Assembly: GCF_018139695.1 (NCBI RefSeq) | Contig: NZ_JAGSOG010000069.1 | Span: 1-34,303 of the forward strand | Reading direction: 5' to 3' | Source of the DNA: Actinospica durhamensis | GTDB taxonomy: Bacteria > Actinomycetota > Actinomycetes > Streptomycetales > Catenulisporaceae | Length of the DNA: 34,303 bases | Shown here: in pieces, positions 7,007 through 16,760 of the stretch | Numbering within the stretch: the first letter of the stretch is position 1 | Layout: every line of letters begins with the position of its first letter | Made by a program: the position numbers and the translations under genes | The notes under the pieces: model-generated | Database searches by the model: none | What the model was told of the DNA's origin: nothing | What the model saw: only the letters and a program-made list of their open reading frames with translations

Positions 7007-10000
7007 TTACCGCAGCGGCGGCAGGCCGGGCGGGGCCAGCGCCGGACGCTCCTCGAGCGCGGCCAGCGCCGTGCGGATCGCCTCGTCGAGCTGCGGGTCA
7101 CGCCCGGCCGCGTAGTCGTGCGGCGCGATCGGCAGTTCCACGTCCGGGTCCACGCCGTAGTTCTCCACGGTCCAGCCCGCGTCGTCGAACCAGAACGAGT
7201 ACTTCGGCTGGGTCACCTCGGTCCCGTCGACCAGGCGGTACTTGCCGTCGATGCCGATGACCCCGCCCCAGGTGCGCGTGCCGATCACCGGGCCGAGGCC
7301 GTAGCGCTTGAAGGCGTGCGTACCGATGTCGCCGTCCGAGCCGGCGTTCTCGTCGGTCAGCGCCACGATCGGGCCGCGCGGCGCGTCGCCGGGGTAAGAG
7401 TTCGGCCGGGTGCGCCGGCCCAGGTCCCACCCGATGATCTGACGCCGCAGCTTCTCGATCACCAGCTCCGAGGTGAACCCGCCGCCGTTCTCGCGCAGGT
7501 CGAACACCAGGCCCTCGCGGGCCAGCTCGCTGATCAGGTCGCGGTGGAACTCGGCCCAGCCCAGCATCGACATGTCCGGCACGTGCAGGTAGCCGAGCCG
7601 ACCGCCGGAGCGCTCGTGCACGGCGGCCCGCCGGGTCCGGATCAGGTCCTGGTAGCGCAGCGTGCCCTCGCCCCGCAGCGGGACCACGGCCACCCGGCGC
7701 TCCTCGCCGTCCCGGCGCAGCGTCAGCTCCACCGGCTTGCGGGCCTTGCCGACCAGCTGCGCGTTCGGGCCGCGGTGCGCATCCACCGCCCGGCCGTCCA
7801 CCGCCACGATCTCGTCGCCCGCCCGCGCGGCCACGCCCGGGGCCTCGAGCGGCGAGAACCCGGCCAGCACCGAGGTCTCGCTCGGCACGATCCGCCCGAT
7901 CAGCCAGCGGCCCTGCTCGTCCCGGACCAGGTCGGCGCCGAGCCGCCCCTGCGCCTGCGCGTCCGGTATCGGAGAGAGCTGATACGGGTCGCGGACGTAC
8001 GCGTGCGACGCGCCGAGCTCGGCCACCGCCTCCCACAGCACGTCGCGCAGCTCGTCGCTGGTGCCGACCCGCTCGAGCAGCGGCTCGTAGCGCTCGCGGA
8101 TGCCCGGCCAGTCCACCCCGGCCATGTCCTCGCGCCAGAAGTTGTCGCGCATCAGCCGCCAGTTCTCGGCGTACATCTGGCGCCACTCGGAGACCGGATC
8201 CACGGTGACCCGGATCCGGTCCAGGTCCACGGAGATGTCCTCCTCGTCCCCGGAGCCCTCGGTCGGGCGGATGGTGAACTCGCCGTCCTTGCGGAAGCCC
8301 AGCCGGCTGCCGTCGCCGGAGACGTCGTAGTCGTCCAGGGCCTCGATGAGGGTGAACTGCTTGCGCTTGGCCAGATCGAACCGGACCAGGCTCGCCTTCG
8401 GGTGCTCCTCGCCGCCGATCGCGGCCTCACCGAGTTCGCCGGTGTGCGGCGAGTCGAGCCACAGCACCGCCGAGCCGGCCGTGCGCAGGCTCCGGTAGGT
8501 GCCGGCCGGCACCGGGAACGGCACGATCCGGGCGGCCAGGCCCTCGAGGTCCAGGCGCACCGGCTCCACGCTCGGCTCGCCGTCCTTCGCGCCGTCCGCG
8601 CCCTTGTCCGCGTCCTTGTCCTTCGCGTCCTGCTTCGGCTTGGCCGGGCGGCCGTTGAGCTCGGGGGCGAAGGGCGAGGGGGTGTCGGCCGCGAGCGTGA
8701 CCAGGTAGGGGCGCACGCCGGGGACGAAGGAGAGGTCGAACGGCTGGATCGCCTCGACCGGGTCGAACGTGCGGCTGGAGAGGAACACGAGGTACTTGCC
8801 ATCCGCGGTGAACGCGGGGGAGAAGTCGTGGAAGCGCGCCGCGGTGACGTCCACCACGGTGTCGTCGGAGAGCCGGGCCAGCCGGATCCAGGCGCCGCCC
8901 CAGCTGCGCCAGTCCTGCGACCAGGTCAGCAGCGCCGAGTCCGGCGAGAAGGTCAGGCCGTGCGGCTGGTGGTTCTCCGCCCGGGCCAGCTCCCTGGCCT
9001 CGCCGGATTCGAGGTCGACGATCAGCAGTCTGCCGTCGTCACAGGACAGCGCCAGGGTCTTGGCGTCGGGCGAGGCGGCGAGCTCGATCACCCGGCCGAC
9101 CCGGCCGCTCAGGATGCGCCGGGCCGGGGAGCCGTCCGCCGGGATGACGTCGATGCCGTCCTCGCCGTCGGAGTCGGAGGCGCACACCACGGTGGAGGTG
9201 CCGGGCAGGATCAGCGGAATCCGCGCCCGTACGCCCGGCTCGGCCAGCAGCGCGCGGGACGGGCCCTGCTCGGCCGGCAGCCAGTGCACGGTGCCGCGCA
9301 CCTCGGCGGCCACGATGCGTCCGGAGCGGCACAGGCTGTAGGAGCGCAGGCCCGCACCGCCGCCGACCGAGATCGGCGCGCGTCCGGCGCGTACCCCGCC
9401 GAGGCGGATGCCGAGGGCGACCGGTTCGGCGTCGAGGGATTCGAGCAGCCACAGCTCGCCCGCGGCCTGGTAGACCACGCGGCTGCCGTCGGTGGTGGCG
9501 TGCCGGGCGTAGAAGGGTCCGTGGTCGCTGTGCCGGCGCAGGTCCGAGCCGTCGGGCAGGGCGGAGTAGAGCGCGCCGACGCCCTCGTGGTCGGACAGGA
9601 AGGCGACGCGGCCGTCCACCCACATCGGGTGCACCAGGTGGTTGCCGACCGAGGCCAGGATCTGCCGGTACTCGCCCCCGTCCGGCGAGTACCAGATCTT
9701 GCCGCCGGTGCCGCCCAGGTACCGCTTCCAGCGGGCCGGCTCCCGGTAGAGCGCGGAACCGACCAGCACCGCGCCCTCGGCGGAGACGGACAGGTCGGTG
9801 AGCGGACCGTGGGGCAGCTGCCGTTCCGGGCCTTCAAGCGGCACCGCGTACGGCCACACCCGCATGCCCTCGTGGTGCCCGTTCCAGCCGGTCACCAGGA
9901 CCTCGTCGTCCGAGATCCAGCCGCGTACGCCCGCGGTCTCCCGGCTGCGTTCGCCCCAGTAGGTCAGTTGTCTGATGGGGCCGCCGTCCACCGCCACCGC

Positions 10001-10225
10001 GAAGGCCTCCCGAGCGCCCTCCCGTATCGCGCTCCAGGCCACGTGGGTGCCGGCGGGATTGAGCCGGGGGCTCAGGACCGGGGTACGGTCGCTGGTCAGC
10101 CGCCAGGCCCTGGCCGTGCCGGCGACGGCCTGGTCCACCTCGGCGAGCCAGACGTCGTCGTCGGCCACGAAGGTCAGCAGGTTGTGTGCCAGATGGGGGT
10201 GGCGAAGATAGTGTTGTCCAGTCAC
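7007..10225 (-). CDS. Tricorn-like protease, S41 family
   Basis: 1072 residues, the usual length of tricorn proteases, which cut oligopeptides released by the proteasome or other ATP-dependent proteases. N-terminal half: two beta-propeller regions (about 1-600) with repeated blades (for example RTPVLSPRLNPAGTHVAWS, LTFSPDSALLTWSQDW). A helical part follows (about 650-760) with the Ser740-His741 pair (LGASHAY), then a PDZ domain (about 765-850), then the S41 catalytic domain with nucleophile Ser963 next to Asp964 (AGSDGD) and Glu1021 (VENYGV). These positions match the Thermoplasma enzyme closely. A Lys/Asp-rich insert (near 530-555) is probably a loop. The start is GTG with a -10 close upstream, so it appears leaderless. 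It is divergent from the epimerase gene. Confidence 0.93.
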   Translation of the reverse strand: MTGQHYLRHPHLAHNLLTFVADDDVWLAEVDQAVAGTARAWRLTSDRTPVLSPRLNPAGTHVAWSAIREGAREAFAVAVDGGPIRQLTYWGERSRETAGVRGWISDDEVLVTGWNGHHEGMRVWPYAVPLEGPERQLPHGPLTDLSVSAEGAVLVGSALYREPARWKRYLGGTGGKIWYSPDGGEYRQILASVGNHLVHPMWVDGRVAFLSDHEGVGALYSALPDGSDLRRHSDHGPFYARHATTDGSRVVYQAAGELWLLESLDAEPVALGIRLGGVRAGRAPISVGGGAGLRSYSLCRSGRIVAAEVRGTVHWLPAEQGPSRALLAEPGVRARIPLILPGTSTVVCASDSDGEDGIDVIPADGSPARRILSGRVGRVIELAASPDAKTLALSCDDGRLLIVDLESGEARELARAENHQPHGLTFSPDSALLTWSQDWRSWGGAWIRLARLSDDTVVDVTAARFHDFSPAFTADGKYLVFLSSRTFDPVEAIQPFDLSFVPGVRPYLVTLAADTPSPFAPELNGRPAKPKQDAKDKDADKGADGAKDGEPSVEPVRLDLEGLAARIVPFPVPAGTYRSLRTAGSAVLWLDSPHTGELGEAAIGGEEHPKASLVRFDLAKRKQFTLIEALDDYDVSGDGSRLGFRKDGEFTIRPTEGSGDEEDISVDLDRIRVTVDPVSEWRQMYAENWRLMRDNFWREDMAGVDWPGIRERYEPLLERVGTSDELRDVLWEAVAELGASHAYVRDPYQLSPIPDAQAQGRLGADLVRDEQGRWLIGRIVPSETSVLAGFSPLEAPGVAARAGDEIVAVDGRAVDAHRGPNAQLVGKARKPVELTLRRDGEERRVAVVPLRGEGTLRYQDLIRTRRAAVHERSGGRLGYLHVPDMSMLGWAEFHRDLISELAREGLVFDLRENGGGFTSELVIEKLRRQIIGWDLGRRTRPNSYPGDAPRGPIVALTDENAGSDGDIGTHAFKRYGLGPVIGTRTWGGVIGIDGKYRLVDGTEVTQPKYSFWFDDAGWTVENYGVDPDVELPIAPHDYAAGRDPQLDEAIRTALAALEERPALAPPGLPPLR

Positions 10226-10231
10226 GAGCCG

Positions 10232-10237
10232 ACTCTA
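10232..10237 (-). promoter_or_regulatory. -10 element for the tricorn-like protease gene
   Basis: On the minus strand TAGAGT ends six bases before the GTG start, so the transcript should begin at or beside the start codon. The same 10-mer TAGAGTCGGC occurs in the opposing epimerase promoter. Confidence 0.55.
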
Positions 10238-10287
10238 AGCATCTGATCACCTTCTGGTCGAGTGGATTGTGGCCGCGGGCACAGGAT

Positions 10288-10302
10288 TTCGCTGACAGCG
10301 AA
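10288..10302. promoter_or_regulatory. 15-bp perfect dyad between divergent promoters
   Basis: TTCGCTGACAGCGAA: 7-bp perfect arms around one central base, roughly midway between the two facing -10 elements. This is the expected place for an operator acting on both genes. The binding protein is unknown. Confidence 0.4.
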
Positions 10303-10342
10303 GTCGGCGGGGAGTCGCCGCCGCGGTGTCGGAGGCGGACGC

Positions 10343-10348
10343 TAGAGT
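10343..10348 (+). promoter_or_regulatory. -10 element for the epimerase gene
   Basis: TAGAGT ends six bases before the ATG at 10355, a leaderless arrangement that mirrors the divergent protease promoter. Confidence 0.55.
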
Positions 10349-10354
10349 CGGCCT

Positions 10355-11260
10355 ATGCGAGTGGTGATCACCGGATCGAGCGGGCTGATCGGCGCGGCCC
10401 TGGCCGCGTCGCTGCTCGCGGACGGGCACGAGGTGCTCCGGCTCGTGCGGGGAGAGACGGCCGAGGCGGGCCGGGCCCGGTGGGATCCCGAGATCGGCGA
10501 CCTGGACCCGACCCTGATCGACGGCGCCGACGCAGTGGTCTGCCTCGGCGGCGCCGGCGTGGGCGATCACCGCTGGAGCGCCGCGTACAAACAACAGCTG
10601 CGCGACAGCCGGATCCACGGCACCGCCCTGCTCGCCGACACCATCGCCGCGATCCCGCACCCGCCCAAGGTGTTCGTCGCCGCCTCCGCCATCGGCTACT
10701 ACGGCGACGTGCCGGACGCCGAGGTGGACGAATCCTCCCCGCCCGGCACCGATTTCCTGGCCGAGCTCACCGTGGACTGGGAGGCCGCGGCCGACACGGC
10801 GACCGGACACACCCGGGTGGTGCACCCGCGCTTCGGCATCGTGCTCGCCTCCTCCGGCGGCGCCTTCGGCCGGATGCTCCCGCTGGCCAAGGCCGGGCTC
10901 GGCGGCCCGCTCGGCGGCGGACGGCAGTACTGGAGCGTCATCTCGCTCACCGACGCGATCCGCGCGCTGCGCTTCGCGATCGAGCACCCGAACCTGGCCG
11001 GCCCGGTCAACCTCACCTGCCCGCACCCGGTCACCAACGGGCAATTCGCCCGGGAGCTGGGCGCCGCGCTGCACCGCCCGGCCGTGGTCCCGGCCCCCGC
11101 CTTCGCCCTGCGCTTGGCCCTCGGCGGCTTCGCCGACAGCATCCTGATGAGCCAGCGCGTCCTGCCGAAAGCCCTGGTGGAGGCCGGTTTCACGTTCGAG
11201 CACCCGACCGCGGCCGAAGCGATCAAGGCGGTGACGGACGGCGGGGCGGCGAACCGATAG
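10355..11260 (+). CDS. TIGR01777 family NAD-dependent epimerase/dehydratase (YfcH-like)
   Basis: 301 residues, full length. N-terminal nucleotide-binding motif TGSSGLIG (6-13), then CLGGAGVGDHRW and SAIGYYG with the SDR-type tyrosine. A C-terminal DUF1731-like segment ends with LPKALVEAGFTFEHPTAAEAI. The substrate of this widely conserved extended-SDR family is not known. It lies between the divergent tricorn-like protease and tex; tex starts 157 bases downstream and could be partly co-transcribed, though the gap holds a direct repeat. Confidence 0.92.
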   Translation: MRVVITGSSGLIGAALAASLLADGHEVLRLVRGETAEAGRARWDPEIGDLDPTLIDGADAVVCLGGAGVGDHRWSAAYKQQLRDSRIHGTALLADTIAAIPHPPKVFVAASAIGYYGDVPDAEVDESSPPGTDFLAELTVDWEAAADTATGHTRVVHPRFGIVLASSGGAFGRMLPLAKAGLGGPLGGGRQYWSVISLTDAIRALRFAIEHPNLAGPVNLTCPHPVTNGQFARELGAALHRPAVVPAPAFALRLALGGFADSILMSQRVLPKALVEAGFTFEHPTAAEAIKAVTDGGAANR

Positions 11261-11320
11261 GCTCGGTTGGGTCACCACCCGGTGACGGCGCGACCCGAGC
11301 GCACGCCAGCGGCTACACGC

Positions 11321-11376
11321 GCCGCACAGTGAACACGCTCCAGCGGCACTGCCGCACAGTGAACACGCTCCAGCGG
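11321..11376. repeat. 26-bp direct repeat, period 30, upstream of tex
   Basis: Two perfect 26-bp copies at 11321-11346 and 11351-11376, each containing CACAGTGAACACGCTCC. CCAGCGGCTAC at 11305-11315 recurs at 11370-11380, so part of a third unit precedes them. The array ends about 40 bases before the tex start. A small stem (GTCACC/GGTGAC, 11271-11286) lies just upstream. Confidence 0.85.
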
Positions 11377-11417
11377 CTACGCCGCGGAGGGACGAGACTG
11401 CGGAAGAACGAGGAAAG

Positions 11418-13904
<2,487 letters not shown>

Positions 13905-13914
13905 CACAAGGAGC

Positions 13915-13946
13915 GGGAGTAGCGCCGCGTCGCCGGCGCTACTCCC
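13915..13946. terminator. Bidirectional hairpin between tex and the APH-fold kinase gene
   Basis: Arms of 13 bp (13915-13927 and 13934-13946) pair perfectly around a six-base loop. The right arm overlaps the last codons of the convergent kinase gene. Confidence 0.75.
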
Positions 13947-14634
13947 TCCAGCCCGCGACGGCCTCGGCGCGCCCGGTCCACACCTGCACGGCAGGGCCCT
14001 GCGGATCCCAGCGGCGGCAGAACTCGCGCAGCTCGAGGCAGCGGGCGATCATCGCAGCCTGACGGTCGGTCCAGGCGGGCACGCCTGCGCCGTAGGCGTC
14101 GAAGAACTCCGCGAGCGCGGCGCGATGGGTGCTGTGGTGGGCGCGCACGATCCACTCGCACCACGCCAGATCCTCGACCGGTTCGCCGACGTGCGCGAAC
14201 TCCCAGTCCAGCAGGCCCGTCACGGCGAAGCTCCGCGGGTCGAGCAGGATGTTGTTGGGGCCGAAGTCGCCGTGCACCACGACTGTCCGCTCTGGTCCGC
14301 GGCGCTCCGGCCCAGGGTGCTCCGGGTCATCGAGGCCTGTGACGATGTCGATGTCGTGCAGCGTCCGCAGCAGTCGGCCGCACGACCGTAGTACCTGCGC
14401 GGCGTGGCCCGCGTCGATCAGATCCTGGCCGTGGGCGCCGGGCAGGAACGACAGCGTGAGGCTGCCGGGCACGCTCGCGCGTATCTCCGGTACCGGCAGT
14501 CGGCCGATGAGCTGCGAGTAGCAGCGCTCTTCACGGGCTTGCCGGAGGTCGGCGTCCGGACCCTGATAGGTCTTCACGACGTTCGTCGTATCGCCCATGG
14601 TGTGGTTGGTGTAGCCGTGAGCCAGGGGGTGCAT
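13939..14634 (-). CDS. Aminoglycoside-phosphotransferase-fold kinase (APH family)
   Basis: About 231 residues. The kinase core is clear: Brenner-type catalytic loop VVHGDFGPNNILLD, then the metal-binding segment GLLDWEFAHVGEPVEDLAW. The N-terminal part (HGYTNHTMGDTTNVVKTYQG) carries the ATP-site lysine. It is on the short side for the family. The start is uncertain: the ATG used here gives MHPLAHGYTN, but has no Shine-Dalgarno; an in-frame GTG at 14688 would add 18 residues. The substrate is unknown; many such genes phosphorylate metabolites, so resistance should not be assumed. Unrelated in sequence detail to the second APH-fold gene 1.1 kb away. Confidence 0.82.
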   Translation of the reverse strand: MHPLAHGYTNHTMGDTTNVVKTYQGPDADLRQAREERCYSQLIGRLPVPEIRASVPGSLTLSFLPGAHGQDLIDAGHAAQVLRSCGRLLRTLHDIDIVTGLDDPEHPGPERRGPERTVVVHGDFGPNNILLDPRSFAVTGLLDWEFAHVGEPVEDLAWCEWIVRAHHSTHRAALAEFFDAYGAGVPAWTDRQAAMIARCLELREFCRRWDPQGPAVQVWTGRAEAVAGWRE

Positions 14635-14827
14635 GGGGATATGCTGACATGCCCTCAGGGCCGTGACGCATCGTCGCTGATATGACACCTCACGTCACGA
14701 AATCCGGCCGATCTGTGAACCGGGGCAGCGGCGGGGCCGTGCTCACCCCACAGAGGGCGCGTCCGCGACCCCGCGCTGCACGCGGCGTTTCCGCGCCCGG
14801 CGCCCGGCACAGAAATGGAGTACTTCG

Positions 14828-15409
14828 ATGCGCATACAGACCCGTCACCTCGTCGTCGCGGTACCCGCCGCGCTGATCATGGCCGCGGCCGCGGCGTGCA
14901 GTTCGTCCTCGGGGCCGAGCACCGGGCCGAGCACCACGCCGGCCACCCCGGCCACCTCGATCACCGCGTCGGGCGTGGGCTCCGGCTCCACCGCCGGGAC
15001 CGCCGCGCTCACGGTGACCGGCAACTCGACGCTCGGCCAGATCGTCACCAACGGCCAGGGCGTCACGGTCTACCGCTACGACCTGGACACGGTGAACTCG
15101 GGCACCAGCGCCTGCACCGGCTCCTGCGCGACGGCCTGGCCGCCGGTGACCGTCACCGGCTCGGGCACGCCCGTGGTCAGCGGCGTGAGCCAGAGCCTGG
15201 TCGGTGAGATCACCCGGTCCGACGGCACGAAGCAGCTCACGATCGCCGGGTGGCCGCTCTACACGTACGCCGGCGACTCGGGGCCGGGATCCGCCAACGG
15301 GCAGGGGAGCGGCGGGATCTGGTGGGCCGTCACTCCCACCGGCGCCAAGGCCACCTCGTCCACCGCGGGATCCTCGCCGAGCACCGGCGGGGGCGGCGGA
15401 AACTACTGA
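14828..15409 (+). CDS. Secreted-repeat (PF03640-type) lipoprotein
   Basis: 193 residues. Lipoprotein signal with lipid-attachment Cys24 after a run of Ala (AAAAAC), then a Ser/Thr/Pro linker. Two copies of the secreted repeat of unknown function follow: LGQIVTNGQGVTVYRYDLDT with ACTGSCATAWPPV, and LTIAGWPLYTYAGDSGPG with GGIWWAVTP. The C-terminus is Ser/Gly-rich. The GxxLYTYxxD and CxGxCxxxWPP motifs are the hallmarks. The family is common in actinobacteria; function is unproved. GGAG lies at normal distance before the ATG. Confidence 0.9.
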   Translation: MRIQTRHLVVAVPAALIMAAAAACSSSSGPSTGPSTTPATPATSITASGVGSGSTAGTAALTVTGNSTLGQIVTNGQGVTVYRYDLDTVNSGTSACTGSCATAWPPVTVTGSGTPVVSGVSQSLVGEITRSDGTKQLTIAGWPLYTYAGDSGPGSANGQGSGGIWWAVTPTGAKATSSTAGSSPSTGGGGGNY

Positions 15410-15410
15410 G

Positions 15411-15432
15411 GAGCCGGGACACGCCCGGCCTC
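15411..15432 (+). terminator. Hairpin after the lipoprotein gene
   Basis: A short GC-rich inverted repeat (CCGGG/CCCGG extended by GAG/CTC with one bulged base) starts immediately after the stop codon. Confidence 0.5.
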
Positions 15433-15512
15433 GGGTGACCTCCCCGGCAGGCCTGCTCCCGGTTGCGTAGCGTGACAGCGGATCATGTGAGCGCGGACCG
15501 GGAGGAAGCCGA

Positions 15513-15717
15513 GGTGGATCCGAAGTCGGTGTACCCGAAGACGGGGGACTGGAGCGTGCCCGCGCCGTTCGCCGGCACCGTGGCGCGCGGCGCCGACGCC
15601 CCCCACGCCGACGCCGTGCGCCGAGCCGAGGCCGTGGCCGCGCAGAGCGTCAAGCGGTCGCGAGGCCTGGAGAACGGCCCGGGGACCAGCGCGGGCAGCG
15701 GGCGCACGGAGGGGCGG
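15513..15717 (+). pseudogene. Coding-like fragment, unrecognised, possibly a truncated gene
   Basis: From a GTG preceded by GGGAGGAAG, about 68 codons have almost only G or C in third position and read MDPKSVYPKTGDWSVPAPF, continuing Ala-rich to about RGLENGPG. Near 15717 the codon bias collapses (tct, gtt, cga, ata, aga), although the frame stays open to 15876, overlapping the next gene out of frame. I do not recognise the protein. It looks like the 5' part of a gene whose 3' part was lost, or a small real gene with an eroded end. Confidence 0.35.
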
Positions 15718-15758
15718 CGGTCTTGCAGGGTTCGAATACCGGCTGCGAGACTCGGCGG

Positions 15759-16661
15759 ATGGATCACTCTTCCGAGAACGCCGCAGATCAGATCCCTACC
15801 TCCTTCCCCCGTGCGCCGCGCCTCGACCCCGAGGCCATGGCCCGCGCCGTGTCCGTCCAGACCGGGATCGCGCTGACCGTGGAAGGGCTCTGCGACGGCG
15901 GGGAGGTCGGAGCCGCCGTGGTGCGCCGGCCCGACGGACACCGCGGCGTGCTCACCTGGCGCCCGCACTACACCGTCGCCGCGTTGGCCTCCGGACCCCT
16001 GGCCGTCGTGGAACGGCTGCGCGCACTCGGCTATCCGGCCCCTGCGACGAAGCTGGCCGTGCAGGTGGGCGACGCCGTCGTCACGGTGCAGGAACTGGTG
16101 CCCGGCGCCAAGATCGACCGCCTCGACCTGCCGCTCCTCGAGCGCGTGCTCGCCGTCCACGGCCTTCAGGCCGACGCGCTGGCCGGCCGCGAGGACGTGC
16201 CCGCGTACCCGCTCTATCTACGCGAGGACGGCCCGGGCTACTGCCTGCACGAGCCGCTGCGCCGGTTCAGCCGGAGCACGGCGGAGCTCGAACGCCGGAT
16301 CGCCGCGTTCGGGGCCGGGCATCCGGACCGCCTGCCGGGCGACGGCGCGGTGCACGGGGACTTCCATCCCGGCAACATCCTCGCGGCCGACGGCCGGATC
16401 ACCGGCGTCGTCGACTGGGACGGCGCGGCCCGCGGCGACCACCGCTTCGACCTGGTCGTGCTGCGCTTCGGCCTTCACCCCGACCACGCCGACCGTGCGG
16501 TGGTCGAACGCCTCGACGCCCTGATCGACGCGCTGCCCGCGTCGGTCGCCGGGCCGGCCTGGGCGCATATGAGCCTTCGTATGGTCGACTGGGCGATCCG
16601 GCACTTCCCGGCCGACCAGGTGGACACCTGGGTGGAGCTGGCCCGCCGGCGGATCGACTGA
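15759..16661 (+). CDS. Aminoglycoside-phosphotransferase-fold kinase (APH family), second copy
   Basis: 300 residues from the ATG giving MDHSSENAADQIPT. Upstream in-frame codons lack homology and good codon use, so this start is preferred, though the Shine-Dalgarno is weak. Kinase motifs: catalytic loop AVHGDFHPGNILAADGRI and metal-binding VVDWDGAARGDHRFDL. The N-terminal lobe is poorly conserved. Members of this group include phosphotransferases of varied small molecules; the substrate is unknown. It is convergent with the GH6 cellulase gene. Confidence 0.85.
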   Translation: MDHSSENAADQIPTSFPRAPRLDPEAMARAVSVQTGIALTVEGLCDGGEVGAAVVRRPDGHRGVLTWRPHYTVAALASGPLAVVERLRALGYPAPATKLAVQVGDAVVTVQELVPGAKIDRLDLPLLERVLAVHGLQADALAGREDVPAYPLYLREDGPGYCLHEPLRRFSRSTAELERRIAAFGAGHPDRLPGDGAVHGDFHPGNILAADGRITGVVDWDGAARGDHRFDLVVLRFGLHPDHADRAVVERLDALIDALPASVAGPAWAHMSLRMVDWAIRHFPADQVDTWVELARRRID

Positions 16662-16697
16662 GCTCCCCGGACACGCGCGGAGGCGTGTCCGGGGAGC
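16662..16697. terminator. 15-bp perfect hairpin between the APH-fold and GH6 genes
   Basis: Arms 16662-16676 and 16683-16697 pair without mismatch around six bases, starting directly after the kinase stop codon. Confidence 0.8.
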
Positions 16698-16760
16698 CCG
16701 GTGTCGAACCGTCTAGCCGTGCGGGCGGCCTTCGCCGTCCGCGCTACCTGCCCGGTTTAA

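Noticed and set aside
6926-10246. 1106-codon plus-strand frame opposite the tricorn-like protease
   Set aside because: Low-complexity Val/Arg/His/Gln sequence, antisense to a protein with intact catalytic residues.
11321-11376. Possible CRISPR array
   Set aside because: Only two full copies, spacers of four bases and no cas gene nearby.
15728-15748. GGGTTCGAATACCGG, resembling a tRNA T-arm
   Set aside because: Flanking bases do not form the T stem, and no anticodon arm, D arm or acceptor stem is found upstream.
13939-16661. The two APH-fold genes as antibiotic resistance genes
   Set aside because: Only general kinase motifs are visible; no resistance subfamily is recognised and nearby genes give no support.
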